Assembly: GCA_028290305.1 (NCBI GenBank)
Contig: JAQGKC010000406.1
Span: forward strand, 1 to 59,531
Length of the DNA: 59,531 nt
From: Bradyrhizobium sp.
GTDB taxonomy: Bacteria > Pseudomonadota > Alphaproteobacteria > Rhizobiales > Xanthobacteraceae
Direction of reading: 5' to 3'
Made by a program: the position numbers and the translations under genes
Notes under the pieces: generated by a model
What the model saw: the letters and a program-made list of their open reading frames with translations, nothing else
What the model was told of the DNA's origin: nothing
The model's database searches: none
In this document: positions 1 to 8,715 of the stretch, piece after piece
Layout: the number at the start of each line of letters is the position of its first letter
How positions within the stretch are numbered: the first letter of the stretch is position 1

Positions 1-105
1 TGCCGACATCGAGTCGTCGCGCGATTCCGGATGACGCCACGAACTCGGCAGGTTGGTGCAGTTCTGCGCCTGCAGGAAGCCGACCATCGCCATTTGCCGT
101 GTCAT
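1..105 (-). CDS. LLM-class flavin-dependent monooxygenase, N-terminal fragment
   Basis: Only the first 35 codons are inside the window; the gene runs off the left edge. The protein opens with TRQMAMVGFLQAQNCTNLPS and then SSWRHPESR, which resembles the start of the NtaA/SnaA/DszA-type luciferase-like monooxygenases. Those enzymes use FMNH2 and oxygen to oxidise small organic substrates. The ATG lies 6 nt after a strong GGGAGAG ribosome site (read on the minus strand). It begins 31 nt after the stop of the Ldh_2-type dehydrogenase on the same strand, so the two are probably co-transcribed. The substrate cannot be judged from this fragment. Confidence 0.75.
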   Translation of the reverse strand, partial: MTRQMAMVGFLQAQNCTNLPSSWRHPESRDDSMSA

Positions 106-136
106 ACCACTCTCCCTGTGCCGACGAATTGAGATT

Positions 137-1189
137 TCACGCGAGATCGAGCTGTGCGGTCAGTTTGTATTCGCCAGCCAGCGCGCGTAACTTGTCCCAG
201 GTGGCATCTTCGACGTCGATACCTGCGACCTTGCGCTGCTGCTCGCGGATATATTCAACCTCCCCCGGATAGAACACGCCGGTGGAGCCTTCCGACGGCG
301 GCGTCTCCTTGAGATATCGCGCGAATTCGGCGACCTCCTTCTTGAAGTCCTTCAGCGGACGGAACGCCGCGACGTTGAATACCGCCATGAAGCATCCGTC
401 ATTATGCCGGCCCGTCGGCTCGACCCCGAAGCCCAAGCCCGTCAGCAGCCCGCACAAAACCTCCACCATCGCAGCCAGGCCACTCCCCTTGTAGCCTTCG
501 GTGCCGCCGAGCGGCAGCAGCGCGCCGCCTTTGCGGAATTGTTTGGGATCGGTGGTTTGCCGTCCTTCGCCGTCGACGATCCAGCCGGTGGGAATTTCCT
601 CACCGCGCGCGGCGGCGAGCTGGATCTTTCCGGCTGCCACGGCGGATGTCGCCATGTCCAGATAGAAGGGAGCATCGAGGTCCGACGGCACCGCGATTGA
701 AATCGGATTGGTGCCGAGCCGCGCCTCGCGGCCGCCGAAAGGTGCGACGATCTTGGGAGACCGGCCGGAATCGGCGGTGGCCAGCCCGATCATGCCCTCC
801 TTTATTGCCATCATCGGATAGGCGGCGAGACGTCCGACATGGCTTTGCCGAAACACGGTACAGGCTGCGACGTTGGCCGTTTTCGCCTTTCCGATCGTCA
901 GCGCCATCGCCTTGGCGTTGACATGAAAGCCGAAGCCCCAATGGCCATCGATGACCGTCGTGGTCGGCGACTCCTGCACAATCGTCCACTTCGCCCCGGG
1001 AACGATATGCCCAGCCTTGATGCGGTCGATATAGGTCGGAATCGCGATGATCCCATGCGAGTCATGGCCCGCGAGGTTGGCATTGACGCAGCCGACAGCC
1101 ACGGCGCCAGCTTCCTCCTCCGACGCGCCGGCGGCCTTGAGCAGCGCCGCGCCGATTCGCGTGAGGCGGTCGGCCTGAACGATGGGCAT
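137..1189 (-). CDS. Malate/L-lactate dehydrogenase family oxidoreductase (Ldh_2)
   Basis: This 350-residue protein belongs to the NAD(P)-dependent Ldh_2 family, which includes malate, sulfolactate and ureidoglycolate dehydrogenases and is unrelated to the Rossmann-fold LDHs. The family signature GHDSHG is at residues 41-46, followed by the typical GRLAAYPMMA and ATADSGRSPKIVAPFGG segments and LGTNPISIAVP in the middle. I start at the ATG at 1189 rather than further upstream (1276), because GAGGA sits about 8 nt before it and the extra 29 residues look non-coding. It precedes the flavin monooxygenase by 31 nt, suggesting a small catabolic operon. The true 2-hydroxyacid substrate is unknown. 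Confidence 0.85.
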   Translation of the reverse strand: MPIVQADRLTRIGAALLKAAGASEEEAGAVAVGCVNANLAGHDSHGIIAIPTYIDRIKAGHIVPGAKWTIVQESPTTTVIDGHWGFGFHVNAKAMALTIGKAKTANVAACTVFRQSHVGRLAAYPMMAIKEGMIGLATADSGRSPKIVAPFGGREARLGTNPISIAVPSDLDAPFYLDMATSAVAAGKIQLAAARGEEIPTGWIVDGEGRQTTDPKQFRKGGALLPLGGTEGYKGSGLAAMVEVLCGLLTGLGFGVEPTGRHNDGCFMAVFNVAAFRPLKDFKKEVAEFARYLKETPPSEGSTGVFYPGEVEYIREQQRKVAGIDVEDATWDKLRALAGEYKLTAQLDLA

Positions 1190-1562
1190 GGGATTTCCTC
1201 GTTTGACGCCCGCGTGGGAGCGGGTCTTGCTTGTTGTCGCAGGCCACATGGTCTCAAAGCGATGGCCCGAGAGCAAGTGGCAAGATATCGAATCGCCGAT
1301 GCTGCCAGAGCCAGTCGCGCCTGCCAGATTCCACTACACGGAATTGGAATGCTCCGGCGCGCCGGCCAATCATCCGGTTGGCGGCGCCCCCCCGGTCATC
1401 AGGCTTGCCGGGGCCCAGGCGATCAAAATCGCCCGTGGAACCTGTGTATCGGGCTTTTGCGCGTCGTTATTGGTACGACGTTTACTCTGAATCGTAACTT
1501 AGCCGGCTTTTAACGGCCACTTAGGCGTCCGACACGCATAACTCCGCAGGGACCGGCAAATA
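1190..1562. other. Divergent intergenic region
   Basis: This 373-base spacer separates the minus-strand dehydrogenase from the plus-strand c-di-GMP gene and should hold both promoters. The part nearest the c-di-GMP gene (about 1470-1515) is noticeably more AT-rich. I see no convincing hexamer pair, repeat or RNA gene in it. Confidence 0.5.
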
Positions 1563-4500
1563 TTGCCTCAGGGAGCGGATAGTTTGGAGACGAATATCGC
1601 GCGTACGTTTGCGGCGTTGAGTGCAACCAACGAAGCAATTCTGTATGCAAAATCGCCCGAGGAGCTATACGAACAGGTCTGCGAAGCCGCGTTTTCCAGC
1701 GGGGACTTCCTGGCGACGGCAGTCTTTTTGCTGGAATCCGGAACCGACATGCTCCGGTTCGCCGCCGGCTTCGGTGAAGACATCAAACGGCTGCGCGGGA
1801 TCGATATTTCGACCGTGGCGAACACGCCTGAGGGTTCAGGAGTCTGCGGTCAGGCCTTTCGCGACCAAAGGCTGAGCATCAGCAACGATTTCCTGAACGA
1901 CCCGCGTTCGCTGGCCTGGCGAGAGGGAGCGTATGACGCGCATGTCGGCGCGGCGGCGGCGCTGCCGCTGACCCGCAACGGCTGCAGCGTTGGCGTGCTG
2001 CTCGTTACCTTGCGCGAAGCCGGGTCGCTGAACGACCAGGTCCTCTCGCTTCTCGGGCGTATGTCGGCAAACATTTCATATGCGCTCGATAATTTCGATC
2101 GCGAGGCTGCGCGCGAGAGTGGCGAGCGGGCGATGCGAAGAGTCAATCGGATGTTTGACGCCATAAGTGGAACAAACGAAGCCATTCTTCGTGCCAAGAC
2201 GGCACAGGATCTTTACCAGCGGGTGTGTGAAGCCGCCGTCCACGATGGAAAATCCGTGGCGTCGGTGGTCCTTCTCGCAGAGCCGGGCTCGACATGGTTG
2301 ACGCCCGTCGCTGGAACCGCCGAATTTGTCGAACAGGTCAAGCGGACGCGCGTTTCGATCGATCCCAACCATGTTTATGGCGCCGGCGTTTGCGGAATGG
2401 CCTTTCGGACGCAAAAGCCTTGCGTCAGCGAAGACATCCTCAGCACGGTGCAGGGACAGCGGTGGGAGAAAGCCGGACGCAAAGGAGGGGTTGTTGCCTG
2501 CGTTGCGCTTCCGCTCATCAAGGCCGGCGAGAGCATTGGCGTGCTCGTGTTTCTCATCGGCAGGTCCTGGGCCGGAGACGAGGAGATTATTGCTCTGCTG
2601 GCGCGGATTGCGGAGAATGTGTCATCTGCTCTCGAGAACCTCGACCGTGCAGACGAAAAGGCAAAAGCCGAAGAGCAGAAAGAACGCCTGACGCGAATGT
2701 TCGCGGCGCTCAGCGCGACCAACGAAGCGATCATGCGGGCCAAGACGCGCACGGAGCTCTTCACGCTGGTCTGCGAGGCGGCAGTGCTGGGCGCCAAGTT
2801 CAACTCCGCCACCGTCGCTCTCGCCGAAGCCACTTCTGAATTTCTTCGTGTCGTTGCTTCGAACGGAGCAGATGCAGGCGAGATGAGGAACCGCGAATTT
2901 GCGATTACGGTTTCGCGGCCCCAGGGGCGCGGATTGACCGGGACTGCATTCCGAACGCGGCAGCCTTGCGTCAGCAACGACTTTCTCGCCGACGAACGAA
3001 CCAGACCCTGGCATGACGGCGCCCGTCGCAGCGGCATAGGATCCTCCGCTGTGCTGCCATTGCTCAATGGCGACCGGGTGGAGGGAGTGCTCATCTTCAA
3101 TTCCACGGAGCGAGAAGCATTCACGCCCGAATTGGTCGAGCTGCTGCAGCGCCTGGCGGAAAATGTTTCATTTGCGCTCGGTAACTTCGCCCACGCGGAT
3201 GAAAAATCAAGGATCGAGGAACAAAAGGAACGCCTGACGCGGATGTTCGCGGCGCTTAGCGCAACCAACGAAGCGATCATGCGGGCCGAATCCCGGTCAG
3301 AGCTGTTCGAACGGGTTTGCGAGGCCGCGGCGAATGGCGGAAAATTCACGTCGACGAGCATCGGCCTTGTACGAGCCGGCAACAATCTTCTCGACATCGT
3401 CGCCTGGGCAGGACCCATGGCGGAAAAAGCCAGGAACGGCAGGCTGTCCGTCAAGGAGGATTGCCCCGAGGGCAGCGGCATCAGCGGAATAGCGTTCCGT
3501 ACCCGGCAGCCCTGCATCAGCAACGACTTTTTGGCGGATCCGCGCGGCGCCTTTTTTCACGAGTCGACCCGCCAGAGCGGAGCGAGCGCGGTCGCGGCAT
3601 TTCCGCTGTTCAACCGCGGTCAGCCGGTCGGCATTATGCTGTTTTGCGCCGCCGAAAAGGATGCATTTACGCCGGCGTCCGTGGACCTGCTGCAGCGCCT
3701 TGCCGATAATATCTCGTTTGCTCTCGACAATTTCGATCTTGCTCGAGAAAAAGCCAAGGCCGACAAACAAAAGGACGACCTGACGCGGATGTTCGCGGCG
3801 CTCAGCGCGACCAACGAAGCAATTATGCGGGCCAAGACCCGGGCCGAGATGTTCGAACTGGTCTGCGCGGCTGCCGTGCTGGGAGGCAAGTTCACCTCCA
3901 CAACGATCGCGCTGGCAGAACCGGGCGAGATGTTCCTCCGGATCGCTGCTTCAAAAGGGCAAAACAGCGACCGCGTCAGGAGCACGCGCTTCGCGATCTC
4001 CGCCGAGCTTCCCGAGGGCCGCGGATTGACCGGAACGGCATTCCGGACAAAAGCACCCTGCATCATGAATGATTTTCTGACCAACAAGCGAACCGCCCAT
4101 TGGCATAAACTTGCGAGCGGAGGTGGAACGCGATCCGGTGCTGCGTTTCCGTTGCTGAACAAAGCCGGCGAGCCCGTCGGCGTGCTGCTGTTTCTCGCCG
4201 GGGAAGAAGAAGCATTCGCCGACGATCTGGTGGAGCTTCTGGCGAAACTGGCTGAAAACGTTTCATTCGCCCTCGACAATTTTGACCGCGCGGACGCAAA
4301 AACCAAGGCAGACGAGCGGATCGAATATCTCGCGTCGCATGACAGCCTGACCGGCTTGCCCAATCGCGAGATGTTCAACCAGCTGCTCCACGCCACAATG
4401 ATAACGGCGCATCGTCGCCACCTGCACTTCGCAATGCTGTTTATCGATCTCGACAGGTTCAAGGTCATCAACGATTCGCTGGGCCATGAGGCCGGCGACA

Positions 4501-5705
4501 CCTTGCTGGCGGAAATTGCCGACCGGCTGCGTCGAAATCTGCGTTCAGGCGATATCGTGGCGCGGCTCGGCGGCGACGAATTCGTCGTCATTCTTGAACA
4601 CACCGCGGAGCGCGGTGCAATCGAAGCCATTGCGCGCAAGCTGTTGTCGGCGGTCGGTCAGTCCGTGCAATTGAGCGGCCACGAATGCCACACCACGGCC
4701 AGTATCGGCGTCGCCATGTTCCCCGCCGATGGCTCCGACGTCCACACGCTGACGAAGAATGCCGACTTGGCGATGTATCTCGCCAAGGAAGACGGCAAGA
4801 ACAATTTTCGCTTCTTCACCAAAGAGGTGAAGATGCAATCGATCGAGCGCCTGACGCTGGAAACCTATCTGCGCCATGCCCTCGCGCGCGACGAGTTCTC
4901 GCTGCACTATCAGCCGAAGGTGGATCTGGCGACGGGACAGATCACCGGCGTCGAGGCGTTGTTGCGCTGGACCCATCCTGAACACGGCGTTCTGCCTCCC
5001 GCGCAGTTCATTCCACTCGCCGAAGAAACCGGCCTGATCGTTCCGATCGGACGTTGGGTTCTGAAGGAAGCCTGCGCGCAGAACATGGTCTGGCAACGCC
5101 GTGGATTGCGGCCGGTATCGATGGCGGTCAACCTTTCGCCGAGACAATTCATCGATGAGAACCTGCTGCAGGATATCGACGAAGCCCTGGCGGCCAGCGG
5201 CATGTCTCCGGTGCTGCTGCAGCTCGAGGTCACCGAAAGCATGATGATGCGGAACGTTGCCCGCGCCATCAGGGTCCTCGATGCGATCCAGAGCCGGGGT
5301 ATTCGTCTTGCGATCGACGATTTTGGAACCGGCTATTCATCGATGTCCCTGATGAAGCAGTTCCCGATCGACACCATCAAGATCGACCGGTCGTTCGTTC
5401 GCGATCTTCCCGATGATTCCGAGGACCGGGCCATTGCGCAAGCGATCATCAGCATGGGCAAGGCGCTGGGAATGACCATCGTCGCCGAAGGGGTGGAAAC
5501 CAACGAGCAGCAAACATTCCTTCGGACTCGCGGCTGCGACGAGATGCAGGGCTTCCTGTTCAGCCGGCCGCTTCCCCCCGACCGATTGGCCGATCTGCTC
5601 CGGCCTGCGCCGCTGCTTGTCTCGCCGTCGTTGCAGCCGGCAACCGGCGATGGTCTTGAAAAACCTGCCCGGCGGTCGAGGCTTAAAAAGGTCGCCCTGC
5701 AGTAA
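1563..5705 (+). CDS. Five-GAF diguanylate cyclase/phosphodiesterase (GGDEF-EAL)
   Basis: A 1380-residue cytoplasmic protein predicted to make and/or break cyclic di-GMP. Five GAF-like sensor repeats of about 182 residues come first; each opens with a variant of [17 protein letters not shown] (near residues 20, 201, 383, 565 and 748) and contains a conserved GxAFRTxxPCxSND segment. They are followed by a GGDEF domain (about 922-1085) with an intact GGDEF motif near 1002 and an RSGD sequence five residues upstream that fits the inhibitory I-site. An EAL domain (about 1100-1350) follows, with EALLRW near 1130 and DDFGTGYSS. Both catalytic motifs are intact, so it may be bifunctional. No membrane segment is visible. 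The start is TTG at 1563; a second TTG at 1584, 8 nt after CAGGGAG, is an equally good alternative. The EPS locus a few genes away is a plausible but unproven target. Confidence 0.93.
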   Translation: MPQGADSLETNIARTFAALSATNEAILYAKSPEELYEQVCEAAFSSGDFLATAVFLLESGTDMLRFAAGFGEDIKRLRGIDISTVANTPEGSGVCGQAFRDQRLSISNDFLNDPRSLAWREGAYDAHVGAAAALPLTRNGCSVGVLLVTLREAGSLNDQVLSLLGRMSANISYALDNFDREAARESGERAMRRVNRMFDAISGTNEAILRAKTAQDLYQRVCEAAVHDGKSVASVVLLAEPGSTWLTPVAGTAEFVEQVKRTRVSIDPNHVYGAGVCGMAFRTQKPCVSEDILSTVQGQRWEKAGRKGGVVACVALPLIKAGESIGVLVFLIGRSWAGDEEIIALLARIAENVSSALENLDRADEKAKAEEQKERLTRMFAALSATNEAIMRAKTRTELFTLVCEAAVLGAKFNSATVALAEATSEFLRVVASNGADAGEMRNREFAITVSRPQGRGLTGTAFRTRQPCVSNDFLADERTRPWHDGARRSGIGSSAVLPLLNGDRVEGVLIFNSTEREAFTPELVELLQRLAENVSFALGNFAHADEKSRIEEQKERLTRMFAALSATNEAIMRAESRSELFERVCEAAANGGKFTSTSIGLVRAGNNLLDIVAWAGPMAEKARNGRLSVKEDCPEGSGISGIAFRTRQPCISNDFLADPRGAFFHESTRQSGASAVAAFPLFNRGQPVGIMLFCAAEKDAFTPASVDLLQRLADNISFALDNFDLAREKAKADKQKDDLTRMFAALSATNEAIMRAKTRAEMFELVCAAAVLGGKFTSTTIALAEPGEMFLRIAASKGQNSDRVRSTRFAISAELPEGRGLTGTAFRTKAPCIMNDFLTNKRTAHWHKLASGGGTRSGAAFPLLNKAGEPVGVLLFLAGEEEAFADDLVELLAKLAENVSFALDNFDRADAKTKADERIEYLASHDSLTGLPNREMFNQLLHATMITAHRRHLHFAMLFIDLDRFKVINDSLGHEAGDTLLAEIADRLRRNLRSGDIVARLGGDEFVVILEHTAERGAIEAIARKLLSAVGQSVQLSGHECHTTASIGVAMFPADGSDVHTLTKNADLAMYLAKEDGKNNFRFFTKEVKMQSIERLTLETYLRHALARDEFSLHYQPKVDLATGQITGVEALLRWTHPEHGVLPPAQFIPLAEETGLIVPIGRWVLKEACAQNMVWQRRGLRPVSMAVNLSPRQFIDENLLQDIDEALAASGMSPVLLQLEVTESMMMRNVARAIRVLDAIQSRGIRLAIDDFGTGYSSMSLMKQFPIDTIKIDRSFVRDLPDDSEDRAIAQAIISMGKALGMTIVAEGVETNEQQTFLRTRGCDEMQGFLFSRPLPPDRLADLLRPAPLLVSPSLQPATGDGLEKPARRSRLKKVALQ

Positions 5706-5720
5706 CGCGCTAGCAGGCCG

Positions 5721-6014
5721 CTACGCGGGATTCGAATGCCTTGCCCTGCGCGGAAAATCGTCGGGCCACGGCAGCGAGGTCTGGCCGGCGAGCGATTTGA
5801 GGAATACATCCGCCCCGGTCGCGATAGCTGAGCCCTCCGGCAGTTCCAGGCTCGAACACCATTCTGACGGCATCGGCTGCTGCATGCCGAGCATCTCAAA
5901 CGCCGGACCCCACCACCACGCCGGCGCCGGCGATCTCTCGTCCTCCGGGACCGCGCGCCACCGCGCGAATTCGTGCACGGCGCGCTCGAACTGCAAATTC
6001 ACAACTTGGTGCAT
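5721..6014 (-). CDS. Small hypothetical protein (97 aa)
   Basis: I do not recognise this 97-residue protein. It is acidic to neutral, with a tryptophan-rich stretch (APAWWWGPAFE at about 31-41), no signal peptide and no membrane segment. The ATG at 6014 has a GGAG ribosome site about 8 nt upstream, and codon use looks coding, so I accept it as real. It is convergent with the c-di-GMP gene (15 nt between stops) and lies downstream of the minus-strand cupin gene, about 160 nt away. Confidence 0.55.
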   Translation of the reverse strand: MHQVVNLQFERAVHEFARWRAVPEDERSPAPAWWWGPAFEMLGMQQPMPSEWCSSLELPEGSAIATGADVFLKSLAGQTSLPWPDDFPRRARHSNPA

Positions 6015-6174
6015 CGCTATCTCCAGGCCAGATAATACGCGCCTTTGGAATTGCAGCCAACGTGGATTATGCGCTACATCGGCACCGCGTGCGGCCTTCG
6101 ATTTCGTCTTCTTGGACGAGCCAGGCAGCCGTTTTGTCGAATTTTATTCGCGGAATCGACCGTGTCCGCCGGGG

Positions 6175-6642
6175 TTACTTTTCTTCCACCGCGGTTGAAG
6201 TCGCCGGACCCTCACCCATGATCAGCAGCACGGCGTCCTCATCCTTGGCGCCGTCCCAATGCACCTGCTTGCCGAAATGCGTGACGAAACTGCCTGCGGG
6301 CATCGGGGTGGTGTTGGCGGGATCGAATTTCGGACCGGAGCCTACCCACCAGGTACCCTGCAGCACGACGATGTAACGGTCGTTGGGATGGAAGTGCGGC
6401 CGGCTGAAATGATTGCCCTTGGTCCATTTGGTGTAGACGGCATAAAATCCCGGCTTGGTGGGATCGCCAACAACGACGGCGCTTTGTCCTCCGCGGGCAT
6501 CAACCGGCCCCCATGGAATCTGATCCGGCAGCTTGTAGATCACCGCGGCGGGATTGAGTTCGGCGGCGGAGCCGATGCTCAACATGCCGATCAGAGACAT
6601 CGGAATCACGAGGGTTCGCCAAAGCCGGTGACGGGTCGTCAT
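6175..6642 (-). CDS. Secreted cupin-domain protein
   Basis: A 155-residue protein with an N-terminal signal peptide (basic TTRHRLWR, hydrophobic stretch to about residue 25, likely cleavage near GSAA). The mature part is one cupin barrel: H78, the HFHPND group at 83-88 and H122/H128 are candidate metal ligands, and the VLQGTWWVGSGP turn is typical of cupins. I place the start at 6642, where GGGAGAAAACC precedes ATG; the ORF extends 43 codons further upstream without signs of coding. Cupins of this kind are often annotated as DUF4437-like. The ligand or reaction is unknown; a periplasmic location is inferred from the signal peptide. Confidence 0.75.
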   Translation of the reverse strand: MTTRHRLWRTLVIPMSLIGMLSIGSAAELNPAAVIYKLPDQIPWGPVDARGGQSAVVVGDPTKPGFYAVYTKWTKGNHFSRPHFHPNDRYIVVLQGTWWVGSGPKFDPANTTPMPAGSFVTHFGKQVHWDGAKDEDAVLLIMGEGPATSTAVEEK

Positions 6643-6854
6643 GGTTTTCTCCCTGATGTGAGCTGATTGCAGGCGCCAGCTCATCTGATTATCCCACCAT
6701 GCTAGCCGGTCTCGTTCCCGTGGTGCAAGGCGCACGCCCGCATGCGTCTCAGACGGGCTTGAGCGCAACACAATGGCAGCACAATCTGCGCAAGGCGCAG
6801 CACCCTGGGTGCAGCACCCATCCGGATCGTCTATGCATCAAAACTACGCTTGGC

Positions 6855-7889
6855 TTACGCGGCTGGAGACAGGCTCGCGCCGGTTCGGAGGAGCTCACTT
6901 GTTTGCAACGGATGAGCTTTCCGGTGCCACGCCCATGCGGTCCGGATGATCGTCATCAGATCCGAATGCGTGGTGCGGAATTGCAGGGTCTCGCGGGCTG
7001 CGGTGGGGTCGGCGACCAGATAGGTCGGATCGCCGGAGCGGCGCGGCTTGATGATGTGGGGCACCTCGCGGCCGGTCTCGGCCGTGATAGCAGCTAAAAT
7101 CTCGCGCACCGAAAAGCCTGTGCCGGTGCCGAGATTGAAGGCGCCGCCGGAATGTCCCTGCATCAGCAGTTTCAGCGCAAGAAGATGCGCCGCCGCGAGG
7201 TCCGTGACGTGAATGTAGTCGCGGATCGCGGTGCCGTCCGGCGTATCGTAATCGTCGCCGAACACCGCGAAATCCCGGACATGGCCTTGCAGCGCCATCA
7301 TCGCGCGGGGAATGAGGTGGGTTTCGTTATCGCGCAGCTCGCCGATTTCGCCTGACGCGTCGGCGCCGCTGGCGTTGAAATAACGCAGGCAGAATGCCCC
7401 CAGTCCATGGGCGCTGCGATAGTCCGCCAGAATCCGCTCGATCATCCATTTCGAGGCGCCATAAGGGTTGATCGGCGCGCAAGCGTAGCTCTCGGGCAGG
7501 GCCTTGCTGTCGGCATTGCCATAGACCGCGCCACTGGAGGAGAACACCAGGCGATTGCATCCGGCCGCGCGCATCGCATCCAGCAGCGACAACGTGCCGA
7601 CGACATTGTTCAAATAATATTTCTGCGGATCGGCGACGGACTCGCCGACCAGGCTCGACGCCGCGAAATGCATGACCGCGACGATGTGATACTGCGCGAA
7701 GGCGCGAGCGAGCGCAGCCTTGTCCAGGAGATCGCCTGTCACCAGCGAGCCGGTGACGACGTTGTGGTGGCCGGTCGAAAAATTGTCGTATGTGACCGGA
7801 TGATACCCGGCCGCGGCCAGCGCCCTGCAGCAATGCGAGCCGATATAGCCTGCGCCGCCGGTGACCAGAATGGCGGGACGAGCGCTCAT
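6855..7889 (-). CDS. galE: UDP-glucose 4-epimerase
   Basis: A 345-residue extended short-chain dehydrogenase that interconverts UDP-glucose and UDP-galactose, supplying galactosyl donors for polysaccharide. The NAD-binding GGAGYIG is at residues 11-17, SSSGAVYG at about 117-124, and the catalytic YGASK at 143-147 (Y143, K147). RYFNASGA and the IRDYIHVTDLA segment are typical of GalE. The start at 7889 is chosen because the preceding gene's stop is one base away (7891-7893), which suggests translational coupling; the longer reading to 7955 would overlap that gene. It is the last gene of the ExoP-like/WecG-like/galE operon. Whether this epimerase acts on UDP-GlcNAc too cannot be told from sequence. 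Confidence 0.9.
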   Translation of the reverse strand: MSARPAILVTGGAGYIGSHCCRALAAAGYHPVTYDNFSTGHHNVVTGSLVTGDLLDKAALARAFAQYHIVAVMHFAASSLVGESVADPQKYYLNNVVGTLSLLDAMRAAGCNRLVFSSSGAVYGNADSKALPESYACAPINPYGASKWMIERILADYRSAHGLGAFCLRYFNASGADASGEIGELRDNETHLIPRAMMALQGHVRDFAVFGDDYDTPDGTAIRDYIHVTDLAAAHLLALKLLMQGHSGGAFNLGTGTGFSVREILAAITAETGREVPHIIKPRRSGDPTYLVADPTAARETLQFRTTHSDLMTIIRTAWAWHRKAHPLQTSELLRTGASLSPAA

Positions 7890-7890
7890 G

Positions 7891-8715
7891 TCAGCCCCGT
7901 GATGCTCGACCGATGTTCGAAGACCGGCTCTTATTGAACAGCAGATAGAGCGCACGCGGGTTGGTGGTCAGATAGCGCCAGAACAGTCGGCGCGGCTCCA
8001 GCCAGATGCGCCAGGCCCATTCGAGTCCCGTATTCTGCATCCAGTTCGGGGCGCGGGCGCGGCTGCCTGAGAGGAAGTTGAACAATCCGCCGGACGTCTT
8101 GATGACGCCGACATTGGACAGGCGCGGCGTGAATTCTTCGACAAAGGCCTGTTCATAGGGCACGCCAAGCGCCACCCAGAGATAATCCGGCGCCAGCGCA
8201 TTGATCTCGTCGACCTTGGCCCGGAGCGCGTCGCCTTTCAGATAGCCATGGGAGTGTCCGACGATCCGCAAATTGGGGAACATTCCCTGGACATTGGCGA
8301 CGGCGGCGACATTTTCCTCTTCATCGGCGCCGAACATATAGAAGGTCAGCCCGGCGGCCTCGGCCTTGCGTGCGACCACATGAAACAGGTCGGTGGTTGC
8401 GACACGCTCCGGCAGCGGCGTCAGTGATTTCAGCCGTGACACGGTAACGAGCGGCTGTCCATCGGCATTGATGAGATCGGCCGCGCGGAACAGGCGTCCG
8501 GTCATCGGCTCGGTCGAGCAACGCGCCAGCACTTCGCCATTGGCCGACGTCAAATACAGCGGTCGGCCGACCTGGCGTTCCGGGAAAACCATGTCGATCA
8601 TGAAATTCGCAGTCTGCTCGATATCGAGCACGGCGAGCCGGAGCCCGCCCAGCGAGATTCGGGGCACGCCTGATGTGGCAGCCCTTCCTATGGGATTTGC
8701 ACGGCGCTCAAGCAT
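7891..8715 (-). CDS. WecG/TagA/CpsF family glycosyltransferase
   Basis: A 274-residue GT26-type transferase. Members add a sugar (N-acetylmannosaminuronate, ManNAc or glucose in known cases) to a lipid-linked primer during polysaccharide assembly. The family landmarks are TSANGEVL at about 56-63, NADGQPLV at 83-90 (the position of the catalytic Asp), MFGADEEENVAA, and WVALGVPYEQAFV. Its ATG at 8715 overlaps the stop of the ExoP-like gene by 8 bases and its stop touches galE, so the three genes form one coupled minus-strand operon. The donor sugar is not predictable here. Confidence 0.87.
   Translation of the reverse strand: MLERRANPIGRAATSGVPRISLGGLRLAVLDIEQTANFMIDMVFPERQVGRPLYLTSANGEVLARCSTEPMTGRLFRAADLINADGQPLVTVSRLKSLTPLPERVATTDLFHVVARKAEAAGLTFYMFGADEEENVAAVANVQGMFPNLRIVGHSHGYLKGDALRAKVDEINALAPDYLWVALGVPYEQAFVEEFTPRLSNVGVIKTSGGLFNFLSGSRARAPNWMQNTGLEWAWRIWLEPRRLFWRYLTTNPRALYLLFNKSRSSNIGRASRG

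Noticed and set aside
2375..3523. 382-codon open frame on the minus strand
   Set aside because: It lies antisense to the GAF repeats, is rich in Ala/Arg/Ser, and its open length follows from GC-rich codon bias in the real gene.
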